Shown here: one piece after another, positions 13,801 through 26,002 of the stretch
Layout: every line of letters starts with the position of its first letter
How positions within the stretch are numbered: position 1 is the stretch's first letter
Assembly (NCBI GenBank): GCA_037903475.1
Contig: JBAJFG010000005.1
Coordinates: 248,001 to 312,000, forward strand
DNA from: Ancylostoma caninum
Lineage: Eukaryota; Nematoda; Chromadorea; Rhabditida; Ancylostomatidae
Length of the DNA stretch: 64,000 nucleotides
Direction: 5' to 3'
Translations under genes and position numbers: made by a program
The notes under the pieces: model-generated
The model's database searches: none
Seen by the model: only the letters and a program-made list of their open reading frames with translations
Told to the model about the DNA's origin: nothing

Positions 13801-16800
13801 CCACTGCTATCTAGTCATCGTAGGATATTCACTGATGCTGTATAACAGGACGAAATTGCTGAAAATCTCGCATAATTTAGTCGCTGAAACCAAACATCCA
13901 GAACTCACAGGCAATGATCAAACGTCAGTGGACGAAGCAGTTAACAACAACTATTAATAACTATTATGGAAGTTTGTACGGAAAAATGTCACGACATTTC
14001 TATAAATTCTAAACAAGAGTCACGACCGTATGTTTTTCTTGTCTTTTTTCGATCATTTTTGCAGTGATAAACTGCAATAAGAGCGGAAATTTGTAAACTC
14101 TCGCACACCCTCCCTCTCCCCCCACCACTCACGGGTGCGGAGCATTATACCCGGAGAGGGCGGCGCACCCAAGCTCCAGCGTTGGTCAATTCACATCACC
14201 GACCAATCACAGGGCTAGATTGCGTTGTGCCTTCCATGTGTAACACTCTACACCCCCTCGCCTCCTCTCTTCCTTACGACTAGCTCTTCTGGGGAGTATT
14301 GGCGGAAGCAGAAAGTGGGCGAGAGGTGGAGGCGTGAGAGACAAATGAGGTCTAGGCCACTTTGGGGGCCTGGATGGAAAGAACAAAAATACTAAAAATA
14401 CTGATTTTGGTAGCTAATAATTAAAGATGATTACTTAAAAATAATAACGAAAATAAACTATTGAGGATAGGCTTGTACAAAACCCTGTGTTTGTCACTGC
14501 TGGGAGCTCTTACTCAACACCACCTTCACGTACTGGGATAGCAACGACATGTGCATAGTATAGCATGGACTACTACAATGCATTGCACGACAACTGCGGC
14601 TGCATCTCCATGAGAACAGTTAAAATATCGACTGTGGACGCCTTAAACTCACAAACCTCTTCAGGACCATATATGAGGAATACCCCATTTTAATTAATCC
14701 CTCCAACTTAATGCGTTCTCAAAACACAGTTCAACCTTACTGAGAAAATCTACAATGGATTAAAATGCATGTAGTGAATTCATCCCCTAGACATTTCTGA
14801 ATGGTGGGTTGGAATCTTCTGTTCATTCATAAATTCTTTAATTACGTTTCCTAAGTTGAACGTGTGAGAAATGGGAAGAATACAGAGGAGTAGTCTACAG
14901 GATTACATAAATTTTCAAGTCATCTATGGTTCGAGTGCTCTTGCCAACACATGTAGTACGTTATGATTGTCAGTTGTTCGCATATTGAATTTATTACCAA
15001 GCATTGTCTGTGGAATGAGACGTGCTTCCTTCTGGACCCAACGCTATGATGTTGACATGGTATGTTAACCTATGAAGCTATCAATAGGAACATTCGACTG
15101 CACCGAGTGCTCGTGTTCGTGTATATATCTGAGAGCTCGATGAACATCGACGTCAAGGTCATGCGTTTCTGAAGTGATAATAGGCCAATCAGACAAGACA
15201 AACGCTAAAATGTATTCCATTGGAGGCTACTAGAAGCCTGAACGTTGGCGATCAGTAGACCGCGAGGTACTTCACAGCGTAGTCAACAAACTGGAGATCT
15301 GCTTTTAGTACTCATAAGCAGATGAAAACATTAGGAGTCCGAGCATCTTACAGTAATGTTACTACCACACTTACCAGAAATTAATGTTTGATTACTCAAC
15401 GTTCATAAACACTACCCTAAATGGCTTGCAACAAATGTAGAATTTGTTAACAATTCAAAAAAGTGAAGTGGAAATTTCACTACTTGTTACAGTTTTCTAA
15501 GTAAACTGCTTTATTCAAACCAAGTGTCCACATAGTTTTGGAACAGTGCTTTTTCGCCCTTTCTTTGTGGAAATTTCATAAGCCGATGGTGATGATAGAG
15601 AGCAAATGTCTAGAGATTACTTCAAACCTCGAGTCAAATGAAGAAGGAGTCAGGTCGATTAGTTTGTGATGAAGCTCGCTGAACAACTGGAGTGTCTCTG
15701 TAAGTATGAAACGCAGCGTGGACTTTGCTCACCATCTAAGCCGCTATTACGAACCAATGGTGTTAAGTCACTGCATTCAATCCCTCGCTTTCCGATAAGA
15801 GCCCCGTGAACTCTGCCAGCACAAACCAGAATTTGATATGGGGAAGCAATTCAGAAACTGATTTGTATCGAATCAGAGAGACAGCAGTAGTAAACATCTG
15901 ATTAGCAGGAGTTACAAAGAGGGCGACATTAAAATCATTATCTCCGATTGCTCTTACTAATCGCTAAAATATAAACATGGCTTGGAAACAAACGTATCAG
16001 AAGTACCCTATTTCCTGTGACCCGTCGATACACAGTATCAGTCTAACGCAATAGGTACAATGAGAGCCAATCAGTGGCGAACATTGTGACAGGACCGGTA
16101 AATATGGCGAGGAAATTATCAGGTGGTCGACTCACAAAAAAAAAACAGTTGGCGGCAGTTCAATGCCATGTATCGAAGGTTGCTCGTTGGAGGGAGCACT
16201 CAACGAAGTGTCAAGGGAGAATATTCCCAGCATATTACAAACGCGAAACCAACATAACGAGTGATCAGTTATGATTCCGAGAAGATACCCCAGTCACGGT
16301 CTTGCACTGGACAGCCTCACCTGAACTCGCGCTCTTTCTCCTGCATCAAAACCGCATCCCAACTCATAAGATTTCTCCTGTTCCGAGCAATGTCAACTTC
16401 TCAGAATGACCTCATTGTTCATCAAGACCTCCAAATCTGCGAACTCTCGGACTCGCAGACTCAAACAGGTTAGGCCTTCGGATCGACGGAATATACAATC
16501 AGATCAAATATTCACCAAATGCCTAGAACCACTACAAAGTCAGCACGTGATACTGTGTTCGAACAGAAGTACCAGGTCACCATGTACGCAATTAGACCAC
16601 GACCCGGATGCACCATTGGAAGGATGGGTGGACTCATACCCATGGGTAGCAGCTGGACTGGACATATGGGTAAATATGTTGATGGGTGATAGGTAGAAGG
16701 CAAGTTCGGCTATGTTACCACCTTACCATAATGGATAATCTCAGTGATCTAGCCAGGACCACCTCTATCTAAAGTGAACTCACACTTTGTTATGCATTAC

Positions 16801-17409
16801 GCACAACAACGTCTAGAGGCAATTCCATATGTGTTTCACTTGTCGCAGCAAAGTGTGATTTGCAGCAAATAACCCAAAGCAGGGTCAGGCAAACGTTAGA
16901 TACTATAACTGTACACCGCTAATGATCACAACTGTAAAGTTGTCGCCCCTCCCCTTCGCCCACTCACCTCCGCCTTAAAATACACCTAACGCTGCTGAAA
17001 GCTTAACATTGATAAGAGAAGTTCTTCTCAAAGAATTATCTTCCCAAAATGAGGCTACATCGTTTGACTGATAGGTTTATTACCATCATCATAGAAACTT
17101 GCTTAGAGCACGTAATTAACTTATCATATTACGCAGAAAATAAAACACCAACTTATAAAATTATAGTTTACAACTAATCGAATAAGATTCAAAATATTGT
17201 AAAAGCTATCTAGGCATTAGAAGACATGGCACAGGAACAACAACGTTTGAATCAAGCGCTTTTCAAGAATCAGAACGAAGAATCCAGTAGATTTTCATAA
17301 ATAAAATATTAAGACATGCAAGACATGCAGGGAATGTGGAAGAGCGGGGACAACAAAAACGTATCATCCATCATGATAATCATGATCCATCATATCATCA
17401 TGGTCCGCT
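10858..17409. other. Intergenic region between the CHK-like gene and the thymidine kinase
   Basis: Apart from the decayed LINE at about 11341-12060, I see no gene. A GC-richer stretch at about 14095-14340 contains a CCAAT-type sequence (GACCAATCACAG) and pyrimidine tracts, but no start codon or exon can be attached to it. The rest is AT-rich with short, unsupported open frames. Confidence 0.5.
11341..12060 (+). pseudogene. Decayed RTE-type LINE, apurinic-like endonuclease part
   Basis: From the ATG at 11430 a frame reads MAICTFNARTLASEASAEDL, which matches the start of the endonuclease of RTE-like non-LTR retrotransposons common in hookworms. It is broken by stops (for example TAG soon after the start, and TAA near 11596) and by frameshifts. 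Later fragments remain recognisable in shifted frames: ...EELHIGTHGLQ-like, then EFIMTTKTIHGN-like near 11965-11995, and a tryptophan-rich WTWES-like stretch. The reverse-transcriptase part is absent, so this is a dead, 3'-truncated copy. The match is from memory of the family, not from a search. Confidence 0.8.
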
Positions 17410-20400
17410 TTACTGCACTCTGAACACCTTCCGCGGTACGTCCGACGAAACCAATTCGTCCTCTTTCGCCAGTGGACGTTCTACGACACGATTTTCATCA
17501 TCTTTGTCATCCAAAACCGAGTCGCGTCTGCACGACTCATCGAGGTAGCATGCACGACACAAAGCTCGGTATGTGTCCTGACCTCCGATTACCTCTACCT
17601 AAAATGTGAAGAAGTTCCAAGATATTTTTGACAGGAAAAACAAATTAACCTGTCGACTATGCAATGCTACTCAGGTCATTGATGAAAAAAAAGAATTCAG
17701 TGATGATTGATCACATGCAGGAACTATGAATGTGCTGGAGAGGTAGAAGCAAAACAGCTGTGAACAATGTTCACTTTCAGTATAGGAACCAAGATGTACC
17801 TATTCACAAAATCAGCTCTTCTGGACCACTGGAAGATTTACCCTTCCTTAAATACTTTGTTTTATTATTATTTGTTACAGAGGTATATAATACACTTAGA
17901 TACCTATGCACTGGCTTGACACATCATCAGCCATAGAAGAATCCTCCATTGAGCATAAATCATAATACGGCGATCACAGTGCAAATTCGCGCGATGTAAA
18001 ATCATAAAACGCCGATCACAGTGCAAATCCACGCGATGTAATCTGTTCTCTTAAGACTCGACCGAAATTGGTTAGTACAAAAATAATAAAAAAAATAATG
18101 CGCGTTTTCAAGCCTTCACTTTCAATCTTTAAAACTCGCTTCAACATCAAGCTTGTTAATGGAGCTCAGAGCCATTAAGCCAGCCAGTAGTGAGCAGATA
18201 TTTGACGATTCACAGTGCAGTTATAACGGGGTCTTCTGAGATCGATGAAAGCCCGGAAAGCATTATTGGTAGCCTCTAAGTCTTTGAAGGAATTATCTAG
18301 ATGAAGGAAGTCGAGATGCTCGAAGAAGTGGTAGTCGGTGGGCAAGCGATTTGCTGATTATGATGCATAGGTTGTTCCAGCCTGTGAGGTGTCTGGTGTG
18401 CGGCACGTAGCTGGACGGTACTATGTACGAAGGTTGGGTCCTTCTTATTGGGCAAGGTCGGCCTTGCATAGTGACCTTTCCAGCTCATTCCATTTACATC
18501 TCAAAACAAAAAAGCGAAGTATACCCTCGAAGATTACTCCAGTACACGCTCTGTTTGTGCGGTAACCACTCATCCTGCTTTTCCATCCTCCCATGTTTAC
18601 CCAGAGAAGGGGCGGCATTACTACAATCAACGGTGAGGACCTGCGAAACCACACACAATGTTTTGAATGGATCCTCGTTCATTATTGCCATTTATTGATG
18701 GTTGCTAACTCAAAAAAGATCCACGACCTTACTTTCGAAGCCAGACTCACCATGTCGAAAATTTCGGAAGCAACATCGTCATATATACGCATTCGTTAAA
18801 ACTTCACTAACGGGAATTGTGGTGGTATTCCAAGCGGCTTTCGTTCCGGAGCATACATAGAATACCCAGAGTATCGTAGGCGAAGCCCCCTCCTCACTTC
18901 TTGGGAAAAGATGAAGCTTAGCACGGAGATAAGATTGCGAACAATGAAGAGGATTGCAGAGACATGCACAGACATGTCCGCTGATGTTATGGATTGGGCC
19001 AGATTTTAGCTCTGAACATGCAACATTCTTCGGATGTTAAGAACCACTTAAGTCGAGTATCAGAGGAGTTATCGAAGAACACACCGACAGGATGAGCGAC
19101 AAAAAGAAGAAGTGCAGGATTATTTAGAGATATGCTAGCTGAGATCCTGGATAGGGTCAAAATTCAGCTCTGAATATGCAACTTTTCGTGAAATTCAGTC
19201 ACATTCTTTAGCTTTCAGTGAAATCATTGGTGAAATGTGATAAATTGTCTTCGTACTCAGCTCGCAATTCTGCTACGATTCATATATAGAAGTGCCAGAT
19301 TTCATGCCTGCGAAGGCTGGAAAACAAGCACGGAAATTTCAGAAAAAAAATAGGTGTCTGGTGCGCGGCGCAGCCCACTGCGCGCCAGATATTGACTCCT
19401 TTTCCAAAATGCGCGGTTGTCTGGTAAGATCTAGGTTTTCTCTATTTAATCATAAGCAGATCATATAATTTTCTTGTGAACTGCGTCCTGCCAATTTGCC
19501 CAAATATCGGCTATTTCAGAAGTTCTTTTAAGGATAAATCCTTTTCAAAATGCGAGGTTGTCTATGTATTCGTGGTAGAATTCCATGTCGATCGATATAG
19601 CAGTCGGAGTACCGTTTTGCGTCAGGAGCCCTGCCGACCGATCGTGGAGTATCTCATAACGGCGCTGCTCCACGGAAGTCTCTGCGTCACCACCCTTTAC
19701 GCACTATCCCACCTCAGCACGTTCTACACGACAAAAATATGATGTAATACATAAGATACAAGATCCTCTTTTCGCGTAACACCCCATGAATTGCCTCTGA
19801 GCGTTGATGGGTACCATAACCTGTTCTGCATAGCTGGCATGGAACATAAACACTCTTTCTCCTCAAAAAGTAGCATATCTAAGGAGCATTGAACAGATGT
19901 GCTTCCACTTTGACCATCCCAGCTTCTGCTTGTTTATTATCCTCAACCGTCTATACTCGTAATCATGACATTTTAGTATATGGCTGCGAATGCTTCAGCA
20001 GCATGGAGTATGTTTGAATATGTGCCAAGATGAAGATTGCAGGTGTCTCCCCAAATTAAACTAGAAAAGAATGCATGTATTCTCTACAAAGCTTCCAGGT
20101 GGGAGCAGATTTAAATCTTAGTACGAAGCGTGAAGGTAAGACGGTCTGATCAAAGCTAACCTTCTTATCCAATGTGTTTCGGAACGAGTAACTTGCATCC
20201 AGTCCGCATCCAACACAAACAGCAACCACCTGTTTGATTTCGTCAGCATACGGTAATAAGAGTGAAACTTGCGGAAATGGCTGGAATACGTAGGGTTGTA
20301 ATGACGCACTCGAATGACACTTCAAGGACTGAATATCAAGATTTATAAAGATCAAATTGGTGTCTGGGAAGATAGCAATCATTCACCTTTCGCTCGAAGG

Positions 20401-21708
20401 TACCGTTCAATACAGCTACGTAGACCACTTTGCCCATGCACGCCAACCGATCGCATGTTTCGGCACAGTCGCTGAACTATAATCGCAGAACTTGCCGGTG
20501 ATGTAGAAATATAGTATAAATGTGGATGTCACCGGTGGAAAAGAAAACCACCTTTCATAGGTAGTGAAAACCCAAATCTTTTGAACTTGTTCCTTACTGT
20601 TGTCTTGCGAATTTTTATATAGAACAAAGTAGAAAAAAAAACATCCCGCCATCAAAGGCTGCCATGGGAAACTATGCAGACTCAAAATAGTTCCTGAATG
20701 AAACTGATGCATAGATAAATGGGGAAAAAAACTTACAAACTGCCCCTCGTCAATCGACACCACCTGTACGCTCGGGTCAAATATGTGCTCCTCGACTTCA
20801 GATAGCTTATGGGCTTTAATAGTAATTCCTTGTCCAGTTACTCTAAAAACAGAAACTAGCATTTATTTAATGCGTGGAACTGCTCAAGAAATCACATTTA
20901 GGAAGATTCTATTATTCGTTTAGATAGACTACATATGTAGATTCTGAACAATCCAATGAGTAAAGCAGTTGGATTGGAAACTAACAGGCGAGAAATAGTC
21001 AATGAAAAATCTCCAGAAAATGTAGGCTTCTGTGGCAATATGAACAAACTCTGCTAATGCCTATGTAACCAACTGTCGATAACGAATTTACTCAATAGGA
21101 AAATGAAAATTTTGTAATAGTTTCCGCTCGTTTATTTCATCATTTTTTGAATATTCATTGTTTATTAGTTAGTATTAAAATTGATTTTTTTTGCGATTTT
21201 ATTCTTCCATTCGGCTCCCCCAAAGTGACGGAGACCCAAGTTTTTTTTTTTTGCCCTCCCCCCGCTCCGCCAATTTTCTGCGTTCCCCACTGGTACATAC
21301 GTAATTGATGCGTATCCTGCAAATTTTTTCTCATTTCTCACCGCTAGAGGGTTGAAAAACTTTCATAGGTACGTACCAAACACGGTCACAAGTAGTAATG
21401 GACAGCTTGCTTACTTCGTGTGTGTCGCCACTAGCTCCGGATCATACCTAGTATCACCAGCATACTTCACTAGAACGCATTTTCGACGAGCGATCATCTG
21501 ACGATCATGCATGCGCAACAGTTCTGTCCTGAATGAACAGCGTATATAAAGGTAGTTGTCGAACAGGACCACTTCCTTGATGCAAGTTATCTTGGTGCAA
21601 CTTAAGTGGTAATTTAACTTACGTTTTACCACTGAACATTGGACCAAGGATGCATGTGATCTTTCCTCTCAGAGGACTTCGGCAAGAGGGCGATTGAAAG
21701 GGCGACAT
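17410..21708 (-). CDS. thk-1: Cytosolic thymidine kinase (TK1 type), 6 exons, 234 aa
   Basis: Exons: 21708-21623, 21528-21415, 20842-20737, 20476-20387, 20280-20161, 17598-17410; total 705 nt, and 234 aa is also the length of human TK1. It phosphorylates thymidine to dTMP in the pyrimidine salvage pathway. Visible motifs: P-loop GPMFSGKT (residues 22-29); VKYAGDTRY of the nucleotide-binding core; SIDEGQF (96-102) with the catalytic Glu at about 99; GTFERKPF; the zinc-binding pairs CVGC (154-157) and CRAC (186-189); and the lasso-loop segment VEVIGGQDTY (173-182). The last intron is 2562 nt and holds a 42-bp tandem duplication and a transposon remnant. TTTCAG lies 2 nt before the ATG, suggesting SL trans-splicing. 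The C-terminal tail (DDKDDENRVVERP) has no KEN box, unlike vertebrate TK1, so cell-cycle degradation by APC/C through that motif is not expected. The symbol follows the C. elegans orthologue as I remember it. Confidence 0.96.
17958..18041. repeat. 42-bp tandem duplication in the last intron of the thymidine kinase
   Basis: Two adjacent 42-bp units (17958-17999 and 18000-18041) differ at only a few positions. Both contain CGATCACAGTGCAAAT and end in GCGATGTAA. It lies in the 2.56-kb final intron and has no evident coding role. Confidence 0.85.
18067..18130 (+). repeat. Mariner-like terminal remnant
   Basis: TTGGTTAGTACAAAAATAAT is followed by GCGCGTTTTCAAGCCT. The second part is shared almost exactly with the sequence near 30435 (GTGCGTTTTCAAGCCT). 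Both look like ends of the same old mariner-like family as the copy near 2889. Confidence 0.4.
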
Positions 21709-21722
21709 GGCTGAAATTCTCA
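21708..21722 (-). promoter_or_regulatory. Probable SL trans-splice acceptor of the thymidine kinase
   Basis: On the minus strand AGAATTTCAG is followed by CC and then the start ATG. A strong nematode 3' splice site this close to a start codon, with no partner exon needed, is the usual mark of spliced-leader addition. This is inference; the leader is not encoded here. Confidence 0.55.
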
Positions 21723-21776
21723 TAAGTGGTAACAGCCAAGATTTCGAAAGAAGACATGCAGAAAAGAACTATGATA

Positions 21777-22007
21777 TGGTCTGCCCGAAACGACGAGTCC
21801 GCCCACGCACGCGCGGATCGAAAGGCGGCACGGCTGGGACGTTGCTGTTAACTGCCAAGTCTAACACGGCCAAATCATTGGTCGATACCACAAAGATAAT
21901 GATGAAAGGTAATACGCAGATCACAGATGATGACGTGGATTGCTGGCCAGCGTAGCCACCTCTCGATACCCGCGTGTGTGGACGGACTCGTCGTTTCGGA
22001 CAGACTG
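21777..22007. mobile_element. Palindromic MITE, family 1, copy 1
   Basis: The ends are TGGTCTGCCCGAAACGACGA and, inverted, GACTCGTCGTTTCGGACAGA; the arms extend about 40 bp through CCGCCCACGCACGCG. TA flanks both sides. About 231 bp, no coding capacity. A second copy is at 33526-33761, sharing the centre as well (CCAAATCATTGGTC...). Confidence 0.85.
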
Positions 22008-22310
22008 TAGAACGGTTAATGTTTCCATATGTTAAGCAGAGCGATTGATGTTTTCAAATGTCGAGTATGAACAGCACTGGAAAGAGTATACACCAGACAT
22101 TTTTTAACTGCACGTCTCATGCACAAGTTGCAATGCTCTCATCACACGCATAGTACTCTATCACGTTCGAAGGACCGATGGCTTTTTGGGACTAGACTAT
22201 GAATGCTTAGAATACCATACACGGTTTCCACGTAGTCAACTATTGCCAGCTGTGGCTTTTTCCTGACACATGGGTTCCTATAGCCAACTATTCCTATGTA
22301 GCTATCGTTC

Positions 22311-22336
22311 TTCCTGACGTACTTGTACGTCAGGAA
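22311..22336. repeat. Short perfect inverted repeat
   Basis: TTCCTGACGTAC, a TT spacer, then GTACGTCAGGAA. The 12-bp arms are perfect. It is intergenic and of unknown role. Confidence 0.8.
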
Positions 22337-24366
22337 AACGATATACACTATACATGTAGGGGTGCACCCAAAAAAGGTTATAGTCGAGTATATACTGGTG
22401 CATAAGCGGTGCACTATGAACAATGAACGGCAACCAAACAAATTTCGAATTGTCACAGCTGGCCGACAATCGCATCCTCAACAACTTACTCTTTTTTTTT
22501 AATTTCTTTAACTACATATCTTCACAAACTCCGGCGTTGAGAAAAAAGGGATTCTTTCCAGGCTATCATGGTATTTCAATATCACGTTCATTTCTGAATT
22601 TTTTTCTTTCGCGACCTTCGCTATCTGGGTCATCTATAGTGAAAAGCATCATTCCCTCTTAGGAAGCGCGAAGCAATCAAATTCCAATTGAAATTATGAA
22701 GCGTTCTAAATGCGTACGAAATCTAAACAATGACCTTCAATAGTCATCCGAATTCAGGTCAGCACTTATTCCTTTCGAATGTACCTGCCCCGTAAGGACA
22801 GAAGCTATGACACTCATGCGCGACGGTTTTGTGAAATCTTGAACGTTAACATAACACTTGCGCCTTGACTACGCAATGCACACAGGGCTGGGATTAATGA
22901 AACAAGCAAGCAAACCAACGATGGTTAGTGTGGTTGGTTATACTGTAGACCGAGTAAACGTAGGGGACGCAGGACGCGACAATTGGTTTGCCAGCCTGGT
23001 TTCGCTTGGCTGTGTGTCCATGAATCTTAGCCCATTGTATTTGATTGAACTACGGTTGACTGAAGGTTGAATGACGGCTCACAAACCCAAAATCGGTGGC
23101 ATTTGGCATTGCTTTGGAAGACTCGCATATGATGCACGCACTCATATAAATTACGCTTCTGAGCATTTATAAACAATGAAGCTGTGAGAAAGGCAGTAGT
23201 GTACCACCACGTTCAGTTGATAACCAATCGCCTAATGAAGCCTATTTCCCTTACATAGCAAAAATGACCTAGGGTTTCACAACATGATGGAGCGAAAATT
23301 TGCACGGCTGCTGGAAACACGCGCCGTTGATATTATCCACGCAGAATAGGAGAAAAAGACAAGCTGAAGGCTAGCGTTCTGAATCGAATCCTCTAAAAGT
23401 AGTATCTGCCCAAAACTATAGAGCGTGTAGCAAAAATCGCCGGCGACTTCTTGGAATTCCGAGAGAGAAGAATGACTTTGCCAGTGCACGCATTACATTC
23501 GACAAAAAAAAATTCAATAGCTGATTTAGATATGAGCAGAAGACGCAGCAGTTCTGTATTTCGGGGATGATGTTAGCGTTTTTATATCAAGGAAAACACA
23601 TATATTCTAGGGCAATCCGTACGCTCCAAACAGTGGAAGAATTACCGCTAACCAGCTGCAAAATGTGTACAAAGACATAGGACAATGCGACGTTCGAATC
23701 GCGATAGTCCATACTGCATAGAAGGTCATAAGGGCAAAGATTGCGTAATGCAACAGATGTGAGCGACACCAACTAACATAATGGTGGAAAGCTTCGCCGG
23801 TGGTAAATATTGAATCGTATATGCGACTAGATAGAACGAGACCAGCAAGGCAGATGAATTACATCACTGAGGTGCTGCGAATACTATAAGGAAAAAGAGG
23901 TAAGAATATCCTCGCAAGAAGCAGTAGACACGTCATGGTTGGAGAGCTGAAGCATTAAAACTTGCACCCAAATGATAAATGCTAACAGATGATTCAAGTG
24001 CGTGGAATAAAAGGACAGAACGAATTCACAAGCTAAGAATGGCGATCAATGGAGATCTCGACAAACGACATTAAATCATGATCTCCCGCAAAACAGGTCG
24101 AGCAGAGGCAAGTTTGCACGCAGCATTTCATCTCGGATCAGTGACATAAAAATAGCTTCACAGTGATCTACGAATTGAAAATCGGAAAAGATTACGGTAA
24201 AGATGAGGGTTACAATGAGCATCTAGCTAACTGAGCGAAGAAATGTTTCTGAAGCAGAAATTCAGGGTAAATAGGAAAACCAACTGAGTGATAAAGATGC
24301 AAATAAATGGAAAATAGAAATCGAATCTAACGTTCGCTAAGATGTATTGAATGGAACACTACTGAT

Positions 24367-24596
24367 AGTAGGGCAATTTATATTAGGTGCGTGCGTCAGA
24401 CGCACGCATCCGTTTGCTAAGGATTTTCCATTAAGACCGGTCAACGCCGCGGGCACTTCCTCAGTGAGAGAAGACGCGGTCGCCGCCAGGCCGTAAACGC
24501 ATGCACCTGAGATGCGACTGACCCTTCCCTTCATCATATAGACGCACGTGCGTCAATCACACGCATCCAGTATAAACTGCCCTAACAAAAATGTAG
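24367..24596. mobile_element. MITE with GC-rich ends (TAGGGCA type)
   Basis: The left end AGTAGGGCAATTTATATTAG and the inverted right end GTTAGGGCAGTTTATACTGG are alike, and both run into GACGCACG motifs. About 230 bp, non-coding. Confidence 0.7.
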
Positions 24597-24738
24597 TGGA
24601 TCGCGATGGTAACTCATAGTACAACACCATGCCACTATTTACTTTGAAATGCTCACCTCAGATCAACTTTTTAAATCTTCCAATATACTCAATGGAGAAA
24701 ATCTGTTCTGCTGTGAAGGAATTCACTCATCAACATTT

Positions 24739-24802
24739 GATTCTTTTTTCGGTTTTTGCGCCAACGAAGTTGACGCGAAAACCGAAAAAAAATCGAAAGT
24801 CG
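24739..24802. repeat. Long hairpin, A/T-run arms
   Basis: GATTCTTTTTTCGGTTTTTG CG pairs with CGCGAAAACCGAAAAAAAATC across a short centre. It is intergenic, just upstream of a second long hairpin, and could be a mini-transposon or a structured RNA. Confidence 0.65.
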
Positions 24803-24956
24803 GTGAACGAATAAAAATAACCTGGTAAATATCCTGTACCAATGTCCGCCCTTCCTGTGCAGCCTCGCGACTGGGTTGCGAGGTCGCTGCGTGACGCCTA
24901 CCACCGCTGGCGTTTGGATTGCGATGACGAAAATACGTAGTTGTGTCTTGCAAAAA

Positions 24957-25031
24957 TATAATGATGAGAAGAGTTCTCTCAGCGGTTGGGCAGCACGACC
25001 AACCGCTAAGAGAATTCTTTTCATCATTATA
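24957..25031. repeat. 33-bp-stem hairpin
   Basis: The arms 24957-24989 and 24999-25031 are inverted copies with three mismatches and a loop of about 9 nt (inner arm CTCAGCGGTTGG / CCAACCGCTAAG). It is intergenic, between thymidine kinase and rad-51. Confidence 0.8.
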
Positions 25032-26002
25032 GGCTCGTGCTTAGCTGGTTGAGGTCGTGGTCACCACTGTGTGTTAATGGGGTGCTACGCCCTGGCCAGG
25101 GTCACGTAATTGATGACATACGAAGCAAATCATCTCATCAGAATCCGTAGTTTCCTTCAGATTATTAATAATTTTTTCACGATGAAATTCCTTTTTGTGA
25201 GCAATTTCATGGCATCATGTTAAACGCAACTGCTCTTTATGGCCAGAAAAGGTCAAATATTCAGGTGATTACAGTTTTTCGAAAGGAAGAGACGAAGTTT
25301 AATTTCTGTGCCTCAGTCCATCACAACCTGAATCTCCACTCACCCATATGACATAGGAGGGTGCTGCACTCTAAATGTGGATAGATACCGTACAAAAACA
25401 AAATTACTGGAAAGCAATGTGTAGCAATGTTAGCTTACCTTCGCCATTTGAACTGTTGACATTGCTCCAAAGTGGTCCTCGCATGCTGTATAGTGGCAAA
25501 TGAACTTATTCCCCTCGCTGTTGAGGAAATGTTGACAAATATTTCAAAGAATTGTGAGGAAGGCAGTTTTACCCATTGTTACCCGTTTCGACAATTTGAT
25601 AAAAGTCTTTAATACCTCGATGAAGCCACAAAAATTGCTATCAGCAGGATTGCATAAAAGGAGAGGAAGACTAATTACGATAACAAATACAACAAGAAAA
25701 ACAAATACAACCATTGAAAAAGGAGTAAATACTGTGAGAGCAGGATAGTTCCTCAACCAAAAGAAATCAAAAGATTGAAGAACCATCAAGAGCCAGGACC
25801 GAAGCAGTGGATATAACACTGGTCATTAAAGATGGCTGACCGCTAGTATAATATAATATTTTCGCCACTCATTTGGCAGATGATTTACTGGAAGACATGA
25901 AAAAAGCCTCTGATAAATAAATGATTAGCACCTAACAATCTTCGAACGAAGTGATTCCTAATGCTTTGGTAGTAATCATACAATTTCTACAACTGAATCG
26001 AG

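Larger units (their letters stand above)
21709..26002. other. Intergenic region between thymidine kinase and rad-51
   Basis: I find no exons. The region holds two MITEs (21777-22007 and 24367-24596), a short perfect palindrome (22311-22336) and two long hairpins (24739-24802 and 24957-25031). Both flanking genes are on the minus strand, with rad-51 upstream; the 4.3-kb spacing is too long for a typical tight nematode operon. Confidence 0.6.
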
